A stretch of 6,756 nt of DNA from JAXFQS01 sp051892815 (GCA_051892815.1 JBJFGP010000004.1:1-6756), one strand, 5' to 3'. Counted from the stretch's first letter, positions 1-6,053 are shown. The notes: generated from the letters alone by a model not told the origin. Numbers and translations: made by a program.

Positions 1-94
1 CGAGGCGTTCGGACTAGACCGTCTGGAGGCTTTGAATCTCGGGGAGGTGGAGGTTCGCCTCTCGGCTCTCAAGCGTATGTGCGCTCTGGCGTAA
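1..94 (+). CDS. C-terminal fragment of an unrecognised protein
   Basis: An open frame enters from the left edge and ends with TAA at 92-94. It encodes about 30 residues ending in LSALKRMCALA, and its codons mostly end in G or C like the other genes here, which supports real coding. The stop lies 4 bases before the GTG of recO, so the two genes are probably in one transcript and translationally coupled. The fragment is a mixed Leu/Glu/Arg segment without a motif I recognise, so I assign no function. The start and most of the gene lie outside the window. Confidence 0.55.
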   Translation, partial: EAFGLDRLEALNLGEVEVRLSALKRMCALA

Positions 95-98
95 ATCG

Positions 99-851
99 GT
101 GCCGGGAAATCTGACCAAACATTGCGCGGTGCCGCTCCGCATCGCGCCTTTTTCGCGCACATCCCATATGGTGACCTGGCTCACGGCGGAGCGGGGGATT
201 GTCACCACTTCGGTCAAGGGCGCGTTGCGGAGCAAAAGCCGTTTTGTGGGGCAGTACGACCTTTTCTACACCTGCGAAATCGTCGTCTACCAGGATCGTC
301 TGAAGGAGGTGAATCCCCTGCGCGAGTGCGTGCCGATTCGTCTGCGGGAAGGGCTCCGGTCGGACTGGCGGGCGGTTTGCGCGGCGAGTTATCTGTGCGA
401 CCTGACGCTGACGGTGCTTCAGCCGGAGCAGTCCAATCCAACCGTTTTCGCGCTGCTGGAATCAACGCTTGACGCGCTCGAAGCCAATCCGCGCCGCCCT
501 CTTGCGGTCGTGCTACTCGACTACGAACTCCATCTGCTGTTGGACCTCGGGCTCTTGCCGAAGTTGGAAGGGCCTGGCACCCTGGCGGGCGCCGCGTGGC
601 CGAACTTCTCCTACCTTCACGGGTGCTTTCTCGACCACGAGGAGCCCGGCAGCGTCCGCCTCCCGCGCCAGGTAGCCGAGGCCTTCATTCAACTGACCGC
701 GCGGCTCTGGAACGGGCTTCCCTCAGACCTCCCGGAGAACCCGTCCGCCGTGCAGCCGCTTGTGCGCCTGATGGGGATGATCCTGCGCGCGCAACTGGAA
801 TTGCCCCTGCTCTCCCGCCGCATCTGCCTGGAACTGATTGCCGGGCATTGA
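99..851 (+). CDS. recO: DNA repair protein RecO
   Basis: RecO acts in the RecFOR pathway of recombinational repair. It binds single-stranded DNA and SSB, works with RecR, and helps load RecA onto gapped DNA in the cytoplasm. The product is 250 residues, close to the usual 240-260. Residues about 8-80 match the N-terminal OB fold, including the family pattern around 25-50 (VTWLTAERGIVTTSVKGA followed by RSKSRF). Residues about 84-250 are the helical domain, with the typical YELHLLLDLGLLPKL segment at 142-156. The Cys pairs that bind zinc in many RecO proteins are absent; only Cys176 is nearby, so this is a zinc-less type as in E. coli. The start is GTG at 99, chosen because it puts about 9 residues before the conserved AVPLR strand. 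No Shine-Dalgarno is visible, and the previous stop is 4 bases away, so coupled translation is likely. Confidence 0.9.
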   Translation: MPGNLTKHCAVPLRIAPFSRTSHMVTWLTAERGIVTTSVKGALRSKSRFVGQYDLFYTCEIVVYQDRLKEVNPLRECVPIRLREGLRSDWRAVCAASYLCDLTLTVLQPEQSNPTVFALLESTLDALEANPRRPLAVVLLDYELHLLLDLGLLPKLEGPGTLAGAAWPNFSYLHGCFLDHEEPGSVRLPRQVAEAFIQLTARLWNGLPSDLPENPSAVQPLVRLMGMILRAQLELPLLSRRICLELIAGH

Positions 852-865
852 TACGCACCTTCCCA

Positions 866-951
866 CCCCAAAGGTTGCTTCGACAGCCCCCCGAAGGTTG
901 ATACCATAGGAGGCGACAGGTAGGCACCTGTTCGGGCGATTGGTGCGTTGG
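866..951. repeat. Degenerate copy A of a structured dispersed repeat
   Basis: This fills most of the gap between the convergent recO and hydrolase genes. Positions 887-930 align without gaps to 2486-2529, with 36 of 44 bases identical. The match covers a C-run, GGTTG, ACC and the end GGTAGGCACC (919-928). Inside is a small potential stem, GGT-TGAT-ACC (896-905), nested in a larger one formed by 886-891 with 909-914 (one mismatch). The second arm that is perfect in copy B is decayed here: only GCACC/GGTGC (924-928 with 942-946) still pair, at the same 13-base loop length. Bases 866-886 look like an extra copy of the 5' half (CCCCAAAGGTTGCT). The repeat abuts the hydrolase stop codon. No U-rich terminator tail is visible for recO. 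Confidence 0.6.
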
Positions 952-2451
952 TTATTCGACCCCGCGCAGCTTCAAATCGAGCCCCTCGGGCATACCTTCC
1001 AGGCGGACGGAGCGGATGGTGTGCGGCGCGGACGAGGCATCGATGCGACCCGTCAGGCGAGGAGGATTGCCGTGTACGGAGAAGTTCTTGAAGGTGAGAT
1101 TCTCGTAGTGGATCTTGAATGGAGAAAGGTCTTCCGCAGGGACGTACTTCTGGTTGCCAAGGTCGTAGCCGTAGTGCGCCACATCCACCACGATGAGGTT
1201 GGAAGAGTCCCTCAGCCTCCCGTGGAAAACGGTGTCGGTCGGCGACTTCTGAAAGTGGGCCGCAGGGTACCTCCGCCAGTAGTCGACTGCAATGTTCTCG
1301 AAGCGGATATTGCGGATGAGTGTGTTTGTTGAACCGTACCAAGAGGTCACATCCGCGACAATCTCGTCGGGCCTGATGCAGGCAATATCGCGGAAGGTGA
1401 CATCCTCTATCGTGCAGGGACGGGAGCCAGCCCAGACCTCAAGACATTTCCCCCAATCGCACCAGAGCACACAATTCTCTACAAGCAGATTGCGGGTGAC
1501 AGGGGCGCTCTTGTCCAGGTAGGAACCCCGCGCGATGATACAATCGTCGAAGGTGCGCAGATAGGAGTTCCGCACGGAGACATCTTCAGATGCGCACAGG
1601 TTGATCCCGTCCGCGTTGTAGCGCCAGCAACCCACTATTTTGACATTGTCTATCGTGACTCTTTTGGACTGCGTGCGGACAATCATCGTCCAGCGCGGAG
1701 GGTCACGAAAAGTGATGCCTTCCACGAAGATATTGGTCGCCCAGGCGCACGTGAATGCGGTCACACCCATCTCGGCACCGTAGAGGGAAGGTGTGAACCC
1801 GGCGCGCACGGCGTTGGCATAGGCGGCGGAATTCGTTTGCGCCCGCTGGAGGAAGGAGGCGTCGAGAATGCCTCTTCCGACTACCTTGACATTCTCGGCA
1901 TGGAAGATTTGAATGGCTCCGTAGACTACCGCGCCTTCGGCGATGACGATGGTATCTCCACTGGAGGGGGCTATGAGCCCGACATGGTGTTCGCCTGGTC
2001 CGAAGTAGGTGATTTGCTTTCCTTCCGGGCGGACGAATCTCGGGTTGGCGAAGACTTGGAGCTCTTCACCGTCGCCGCCGAATTTGAGCACGAATTGCTG
2101 CGGCTGGTTGATGGCAATCCGGAGTTTTCCGCCTTCGGTTCGGGTCGACCATTCACGCGAGAGGGGCAACAAAATGGGGGTGGTGTTGGTCTGTCCTTCG
2201 GGAATGTCGACGGCGAGTTCGCCCGCACCGTCCATGTCGAATGAGACGAATGAAGCCATGCGGGTCTGCTCGACGGGGCGTTGGTATCCTGCCCAGACTT
2301 GGTTCATCGGGACGGCCGAGACGCGCGCCGGGTGCACCTTGAGCGGGCGGCCTTCCCACGCGACCGAAAAGCCGCCGACTTCTGCCGCCAAGGCCGCCTG
2401 CGCGCACGCGAGCAACAGTACGATTCGCTTTGCTGTTCCGTTTCTTCCCAT
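952..2451 (-). CDS. Secreted GH28/GH49-like right-handed beta-helix glycoside hydrolase
   Basis: The 499-residue product is a predicted exported polysaccharide hydrolase of clan GH-N. Residues 1-22 form a signal peptide with a basic n-region (KR at 8-9), a hydrophobic core and an ALA site before AEVGG. Residues about 25-155 form a beta-rich N-terminal domain, as in GH49 enzymes. About 160-470 is the beta-helix, with repeated strands such as VTIDNVKIVG, VSVRNSYLRTF and LLVENCVLW. The three catalytic Asp of the clan are visible: D281 in NADGIN and D302-D303 in FDDC. The GHG histidine and RxK motif of classical polygalacturonases are missing; CDWGK followed by EVWAG occupies the region, which resembles GH49 more. 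The substrate is unknown: pectin is possible, but an alpha-glucan or another glycan is equally open. The ATG at 2451 has GAGGG 5 bases upstream. Stretches of the gene look lower in G+C than rpsA by eye (52 % versus 63 % in two 60-base samples), so transfer is possible. Confidence 0.82.
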   Translation of the reverse strand: MGRNGTAKRIVLLLACAQAALAAEVGGFSVAWEGRPLKVHPARVSAVPMNQVWAGYQRPVEQTRMASFVSFDMDGAGELAVDIPEGQTNTTPILLPLSREWSTRTEGGKLRIAINQPQQFVLKFGGDGEELQVFANPRFVRPEGKQITYFGPGEHHVGLIAPSSGDTIVIAEGAVVYGAIQIFHAENVKVVGRGILDASFLQRAQTNSAAYANAVRAGFTPSLYGAEMGVTAFTCAWATNIFVEGITFRDPPRWTMIVRTQSKRVTIDNVKIVGCWRYNADGINLCASEDVSVRNSYLRTFDDCIIARGSYLDKSAPVTRNLLVENCVLWCDWGKCLEVWAGSRPCTIEDVTFRDIACIRPDEIVADVTSWYGSTNTLIRNIRFENIAVDYWRRYPAAHFQKSPTDTVFHGRLRDSSNLIVVDVAHYGYDLGNQKYVPAEDLSPFKIHYENLTFKNFSVHGNPPRLTGRIDASSAPHTIRSVRLEGMPEGLDLKLRGVE

Positions 2452-2456
2452 ATCAG

Positions 2457-2472
2457 CCCTCTCTTCCGAGGG
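2457..2472 (-). promoter_or_regulatory. Hairpin covering the Shine-Dalgarno of the hydrolase
   Basis: Read on the minus strand, CCCTC-GGAAGA-GAGGG forms a perfect 5-bp, GC-rich stem with a 6-base loop. The 3' arm GAGGG is the ribosome-binding site, 5 bases before the ATG at 2451. The pairing would partly hide the site and could make translation depend on RNA folding or on a bound factor. A 5-bp stem this close to a start can also occur by chance. Confidence 0.4.
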
Positions 2473-2480
2473 AAAGCATC

Positions 2481-2551
2481 TTCCGCCCCCAAAAGGTTGC
2501 TACCTCAGGGGGCGAAAGGTAGGCACCCGCTTCCCTGCAAGGTGCCTACCT
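2481..2551. repeat. Well-preserved copy B of the structured dispersed repeat (two tandem hairpins)
   Basis: The copy has two hairpins side by side. Hairpin 1 pairs CGCCCCC (2484-2490) with GGGGGCG (2508-2514) and holds a nested AGGT-TGCT-ACCT (2494-2505). Hairpin 2 pairs AGGTAGGCACC (2517-2527) perfectly with GGTGCCTACCT (2541-2551) over a 13-base loop. It lies between the tyrS stop and the hydrolase start, which are transcribed in the same direction. It could therefore act as an intercistronic barrier, an RNA-stabilising element or a weak terminator for tyrS. After hairpin 2 the minus strand reads only TTTCG, so it is not a classical intrinsic terminator. A third GGTTGCTA stands at 2564-2571. 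The matching copy at 866-951 lies on the other side of the hydrolase in the same orientation. Confidence 0.7.
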
Positions 2552-2595
2552 CCGCATCCGTTGGGTTGCTAGGAATCGTCCCCCGGCGTAGCCAC

Positions 2596-3882
2596 CTATT
2601 GCGCCGCGACCTTCAAGAGGAAGTAGTTCTTCCTGCCCTGCCGCACAACCGCCAGGCGCCCGCCGATGAGGTCGGAGTCGGCAACCGTCCGTTCCTCGCC
2701 TGCCTTGGCATTGTTCAGATTCAGCCCCCCCTGCCGAGCCAGCCGGCGCGCTTCGCCCTTGCTTGAGAAAAAGCCCGCGGCGGCGGCCACCTCGAATACC
2801 GGGCGCCCCACCACCTGCTCGCGGGGCAGCACCGCCGAAGGAACCTCTTTGAAGATGGATTCCAACTCCGCGGCCGAGAGCCCGTCCAGGCTTCCCCCGA
2901 ACAGCACCGAAGCCGCCCGCTGCGCCGCCTGCAACCCGTCCTCCCCGTGGACGGTACGCGTCAACTCCTCAGCCAAGACACGCTGCGCTTCGCGCCGTTC
3001 CGGCTCCTTCGCGACACACTGCTCCAACTCCGCGATTCGCTCCAGCGGCAGGAAGGTGAAAATCTTCAGGTACCGGATGACATCCGCATCGAGCGTCCGC
3101 AGGAAGAACTGGTAGAAATCGTAGACACTTGTCTTCTCCTTGTTCAGGAAGATCGCATTGCCCGCCGACTTGCCGAACTTCTGCCCGTTCGCATCGCACA
3201 CCAGCGGGAACGTCAGACCGTTCGCCACGGCATCCGGCCCCAGCACACGGTGAATCAAATCCGTCCCCGCCGTGATGTTCCCCCACTGGTCCGAACCGCC
3301 CACCTCAAGCGTGCACCCGTACTCCTTGCGCAAATGGTAGAAATCATACCCCTGGAGAATCTGGTACGAGAACTCCGTGAAACTCATACCATTGTTCTCC
3401 GCATTCAGACGCTTTTGGACCGAATCCTTCGACAGCATCGGCCGCATCCGGAACAGCGTACCCACCTCCCTCAGAAAAGGAATCAGCCCGTACCCCTTGT
3501 ACCAATCGTAATTGTTCACCAATATCGCCGGATTTCCACTCCTCCCCTCAAAGTCCAGGAACCGCGAAAGGTTCTCCTTGATTCCCTCCAAATTGCGGCA
3601 AACCTGCTCCTCCGTCAGCATATTCCGCTCCGAAGAACGCCCCGAAGGATCCCCAATCATCCCCGTCGCCCCGCCCACAAGCGCAATCACCTTGTGCCCC
3701 GCCCGCTGCAGATGCGCCAGCGTCATAATCGTCACGAAATTCCCCGCCTGCAGACACTCCGCCGTCGGATCAAAACCCGCATAGACCGTCAACGGCTGCT
3801 CCAGCAACCGCTCCATCTCTTCGGCAGAACAGGTGTGCGCCTCGACCAAATGCCGGGCCTGAAGCATCTTGAAAAGCGTCAT
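2596..3882 (-). CDS. tyrS: Tyrosine-tRNA ligase (TyrRS)
   Basis: TyrRS charges tRNA-Tyr with tyrosine using ATP, in the cytoplasm. The start is the third of three consecutive ATGs: GAGGAGG (3889-3895) ends 6 bases before 3882 but abuts or nearly abuts the other two. This gives 428 residues (E. coli has 424), and residues 34-48 then take the same numbers as in the Geobacillus enzyme. Recognisable parts are VYAGFDPTA at 33-41, LVGGATG followed by IGDPSGR in the Rossmann fold, the tyrosine-site helix YQILQGYD at 173-180, GGSDQWGN at 195-202, the KMSKS-type loop KFGKS at 235-239, and a C-terminal S4 RNA-binding domain from about 355 to the end. The HIGH motif is unusual: QAGN (45-48) with Gln in place of the first His, although Thr40 remains. 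The gene follows rpsA by 82 bases on the same strand. Confidence 0.96.
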   Translation of the reverse strand: MTLFKMLQARHLVEAHTCSAEEMERLLEQPLTVYAGFDPTAECLQAGNFVTIMTLAHLQRAGHKVIALVGGATGMIGDPSGRSSERNMLTEEQVCRNLEGIKENLSRFLDFEGRSGNPAILVNNYDWYKGYGLIPFLREVGTLFRMRPMLSKDSVQKRLNAENNGMSFTEFSYQILQGYDFYHLRKEYGCTLEVGGSDQWGNITAGTDLIHRVLGPDAVANGLTFPLVCDANGQKFGKSAGNAIFLNKEKTSVYDFYQFFLRTLDADVIRYLKIFTFLPLERIAELEQCVAKEPERREAQRVLAEELTRTVHGEDGLQAAQRAASVLFGGSLDGLSAAELESIFKEVPSAVLPREQVVGRPVFEVAAAAGFFSSKGEARRLARQGGLNLNNAKAGEERTVADSDLIGGRLAVVRQGRKNYFLLKVAAQ

Positions 3883-3888
3883 CATCAT

Positions 3889-3895
3889 CCTCCTC
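3889..3895 (-). promoter_or_regulatory. Strong Shine-Dalgarno that sets the tyrS start
   Basis: The minus strand reads GAGGAGG directly before ATGATGATG. Only the third ATG (3880-3882) has a normal spacing of 6 bases. An upstream in-frame TTG at 3895-3897 would translate the Shine-Dalgarno itself as Arg-Arg and is not credible as a start. Confidence 0.85.
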
Positions 3896-3902
3896 AAGTG
3901 AA

Positions 3903-3941
3903 GCAGGGCGCAAAGCCCCCAACGGAGCCATTGCGCCCTGC
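3903..3941 (-). terminator. Perfect 11-bp inverted repeat in the rpsA-tyrS spacer
   Basis: GCAGGGCGCAA (3903-3913) is the exact reverse complement of 3931-3941, with a 17-base loop. On the minus strand the stem is followed by TTCACTTG and then the tyrS Shine-Dalgarno. The tail is only partly T-rich, so this may be a leaky terminator or attenuator, or a structure that protects or processes the rpsA message and lowers tyrS expression relative to rpsA. The 11-bp GC-rich stem is very unlikely to be chance. Confidence 0.55.
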
Positions 3942-3947
3942 CGTTCC

Positions 3948-3966
3948 AAGGTCAGATACCGACCTT
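3948..3966 (-). other. Small hairpin at the rpsA stop codon
   Basis: AAGGTC (3948-3953) pairs with GACCTT (3961-3966) over a 7-base loop, and the rpsA stop codon TAA (3965-3967) sits in one arm. It lies next to the larger spacer hairpin, so the rpsA 3' end could carry two stacked stems. Confidence 0.4.
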
Positions 3967-5710
3967 ACTTGTCGCTGTCATCGCCCGGACGCCACTCTTC
4001 GCTGGCCGCGAAAGCGTCGTTGAAGGCAGAAGCCAGCCCGCCGAGGTTCTCGCCCCCGTCAGTCGCGCTCAAATCGCGAGCCAGGGCCTCGACTTCGCTG
4101 TCGTCCATGCTGACGGCGCGAATCGAAAGCCCGATGCGGCGCTCATCACGGTCAATCTTGACAATGCGCGCCTCGACCTCCTGGCCGACCTTGAGCGCAT
4201 CCTTGACCTTCTCGACATGCTGGTCGCTAATCTGAGAGATGTGAACCAGACCGTCGACACCGTCTTCGAGCGAAACGAAGGCACCAAACGATGCAATCTT
4301 GGACACCTTGCCCTTGACGATCTGCCCGATGGCGTAGCGGGAGGCAATGGTGCTCCAGGGGTCTTCGGTAGCCTGCTTGAGGCCCAGGGAGATACGCTGC
4401 GCGGCGGGGTCGATTTCGAGCACGACGGCCTCGACGGTTTGCCCTTTCTGGAGGACTTCGGAGGGGTGGTTGATTTTGCGTGTCCAGCTCATGTCGGAGA
4501 CGTGGATCATACCGTCGATGCCCTCTTCCATCTCGACGAATGCGCCGTAGGTGGTGAAGTTGCGGACCTTGCCGGTTACGCGGCTGCCGACGGGATAGCG
4601 GTCTTGGACGGTGTCCCAGGGGTTGGCTTCGGTCTGGCGGATGCCAAGGGCGATTTTCTGGTCGGCGGCGTTGATGGAGAGGACGACGACGTCGACTTCA
4701 TCGCCGACGGAGAGTACGTCGGAGGCGCGTGCGATGCGCTTTGTCCAGGAGAATTCGGAAACGTGGACGAGGCCTTCGATGCCGGGTTCGAGTTCGACGA
4801 ATGCGCCGTAGGCAACGAGGTTGACGACCTTTCCGTGGAGTCGGCTTCCAACGGGGTAGCGGGACTCGATTCCGTCCCAGGGATTGGGCTGGGCCTGCTT
4901 GAGTCCGAGGGAGACGCGTTCGCGTTCGAGGTCGACGTCGAGGACCATGACGTCGAGTTCTTGTCCGACTTTGAGGAGTTCGGAGGGGTGTTTGATGCGG
5001 CCCCAGCTCATATCGGTGATGTGGAGCAGGCCGTCCATGCCGGTGAGGTCGATGAAGGCGCCGAAGTCGGTGATGTTCTTGACGCGGCCGCGGCGGATTT
5101 GGCCCTTTTCAATCTGGGCGAGGAGTTCGCGTTTCTTGTCGGCCTGCTGGTCTTCGAGGAGTTCGCGGCGCGAGACGATGATGTTCTTGCGCTCGTTGGA
5201 GATTTTGATGACTTTGAACTCGAAGGTCTGGTTGATGTAGCCGTCTGCGTCGTGGACGGGGATGAGGTCGATCTGGGATCCGGGGAGGAAGGCTTCGACG
5301 TCTTCGATCTGGACGGTCAGGCCGCCGCGGACTTTGCCGGTGATGACGCCGCGAACGATTGCGCCTTCGGCGTATTTGCCGATGATGGCTTCCCAGCGGA
5401 TTTTCTCGTCGGCCATGCGTTTGGAGATGGCGACCATGCCGGTTTTTTCGTCTTCAAGGTTCTGGAGGAAGACATCGATTTCGGCGCCGACCTGGATGGC
5501 TTCGGGGTCTTTGAACTCGGTGGTGCTGACGGTGCCTTCGGACTTGTAGCCGATGTTGACGAAGACGTCGTTGCCTTTGATTGCGCTGATGCGGCCTTTG
5601 ACGATGGAGCCGGGGACGAACTTGACGGTCTGGTCGCCGAGGGCGGCGGTGAACTGGTCGTAGAGGTCGCCGGTCTTGGGGCGGTCGACGGTCGGTTTGC
5701 GGATTGCCAT
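3965..5710 (-). CDS. rpsA: 30S ribosomal protein S1, six S1 domains
   Basis: S1 binds mRNA at the ribosome and helps unfold it for translation initiation. The product from ATG 5710 is 581 residues (E. coli 557) and carries six S1/OB domains at about 32-98, 115-182, 202-271, 286-358, 372-445 and 459-531. Domains 3-6 show the canonical RNA-binding pattern, for example DFGAFIDLTGMDGLLHITDMSWGR at 215-238. Domains 1-2 are more divergent, as in ribosome-docking domains. The C-terminal tail is acidic. The frame is open upstream to 6103, but that stretch is Pro-rich, crosses a good promoter and lacks S1 similarity, so it is leader rather than protein. An in-frame ATG at 5758 would add 16 residues and cannot be excluded. 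No Shine-Dalgarno precedes 5710, which is known for rpsA in other bacteria. The first five domains use strongly C-ending codons, in keeping with high expression. Confidence 0.93.
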   Translation of the reverse strand: MAIRKPTVDRPKTGDLYDQFTAALGDQTVKFVPGSIVKGRISAIKGNDVFVNIGYKSEGTVSTTEFKDPEAIQVGAEIDVFLQNLEDEKTGMVAISKRMADEKIRWEAIIGKYAEGAIVRGVITGKVRGGLTVQIEDVEAFLPGSQIDLIPVHDADGYINQTFEFKVIKISNERKNIIVSRRELLEDQQADKKRELLAQIEKGQIRRGRVKNITDFGAFIDLTGMDGLLHITDMSWGRIKHPSELLKVGQELDVMVLDVDLERERVSLGLKQAQPNPWDGIESRYPVGSRLHGKVVNLVAYGAFVELEPGIEGLVHVSEFSWTKRIARASDVLSVGDEVDVVVLSINAADQKIALGIRQTEANPWDTVQDRYPVGSRVTGKVRNFTTYGAFVEMEEGIDGMIHVSDMSWTRKINHPSEVLQKGQTVEAVVLEIDPAAQRISLGLKQATEDPWSTIASRYAIGQIVKGKVSKIASFGAFVSLEDGVDGLVHISQISDQHVEKVKDALKVGQEVEARIVKIDRDERRIGLSIRAVSMDDSEVEALARDLSATDGGENLGGLASAFNDAFAASEEWRPGDDSDK

Positions 5711-5863
5711 TAGTTGGTTGCTTTCGGGCGGAACGCGCTGTGCGGCTCCAGCCGGCATGGCTGAAGTTCCCGCGTCCTGCCCTGTGGGTTGTGGATGGGG
5801 CCGCACGAGATTCCCGGTGGCACTCGCCTCGGGCGCGCGGTCTTCTTCCGAATGCGGAAAAGT
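5711..5863 (-). promoter_or_regulatory. Long 5' leader of rpsA
   Basis: From the predicted start of transcription (about 5861-5863) to ATG 5710 there are about 150 nt. At the very 5' end is a perfect hairpin, TTCCG-CATT-CGGAA on the minus strand (5846-5859). The last 15 bases before ATG are A/C-rich (GAAAGCAACCAACTA) without a Shine-Dalgarno. This is the kind of site S1 could recognise to repress its own synthesis, as E. coli S1 does. The autoregulation is inference; the length and the lack of a Shine-Dalgarno are visible. Confidence 0.5.
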
Positions 5864-5882
5864 CAAAATGATAGCACTTTTC
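5857..5882. promoter_or_regulatory. Operator-like inverted repeat around the rpsA -10
   Basis: GAAAAGT (5857-5863) and ACTTTTC (5876-5882) are exact reverse complements separated by 12 bases. The rpsA -10 hexamer (5868-5873) sits between them. The geometry suits a dimeric repressor blocking the promoter, but no family consensus is recognised and the arms are A/T-rich, so chance is possible. Confidence 0.35.
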
Positions 5883-5896
5883 AACGTGTAAAACAA
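5868..5896 (-). promoter_or_regulatory. Sigma70-type promoter for rpsA (and probably tyrS)
   Basis: On the minus strand, the -35 is TTGTTT (5891-5896), the spacer is exactly 17 bases and the -10 is TATCAT (5868-5873). The bases TGC (5874-5876) directly precede the -10, making an extended -10. The predicted start of transcription is about 5861-5863. It is the only clear promoter in the rpsA upstream region. Confidence 0.7.
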
Positions 5897-6053
5897 GCCA
5901 AAAGAGGGGCTCGCGGGCGTTTGTTTCGAGGGAACCGCCGGGGGCGGCGGGTAGGCAGGAGTTGGAGGCGGAGGTTGGCAGGTGTGGGGAACGCTCTTGG
6001 GCAGGAGCCGGGACCGATGGTTGCAATCTTTCCCGAAAGCGGGGCGATTTGGC
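5897..6053. other. G-rich spacer between the divergent promoters
   Basis: No gene is supported here. The + strand from 5931 to 5990 is rich in GG, GGG and GGGGG runs. It contains a small hairpin, CCGCC-GGG-GGCGG (5935-5947), and GGTAGGCA (5950-5957), which echoes the end of the dispersed repeat. Because both predicted transcripts start outside it, it is probably untranscribed control or spacer DNA. Confidence 0.4.

Noticed and set aside
689..1342. 217-residue open frame on - across the recO end, the gap and the hydrolase
   Set aside because: It lies out of frame with the hydrolase on the same strand and antisense to recO, has Arg/Pro/Gly-rich composition, and both real genes explain the region.
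2404..2451. Lipoprotein signal (LLLAC) in the hydrolase
   Set aside because: Lys8 and Arg9 lie too close to Cys16, leaving only a very short hydrophobic stretch. The ALA site at 20-22 gives a normal signal peptidase I cleavage.
3883..3897. TTG start or the first two ATGs of tyrS
   Set aside because: TTG-AGG-AGG is the Shine-Dalgarno itself. The first two ATGs are 0 and 3 bases from it, while the third is at 6.
3883..3964. T-box or tRNA-sensing leader upstream of tyrS
   Set aside because: The spacer is only 82 bases, has no T-box sequence and no stem I features, only two simple hairpins.
4217..5713. 498-residue open frame on + across rpsA
   Set aside because: It is antisense to a clear S1 protein. 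Its product is an implausible run of Asp, Glu, Phe, Val and Gly that mirrors the C-ending codons of rpsA, with no domain.
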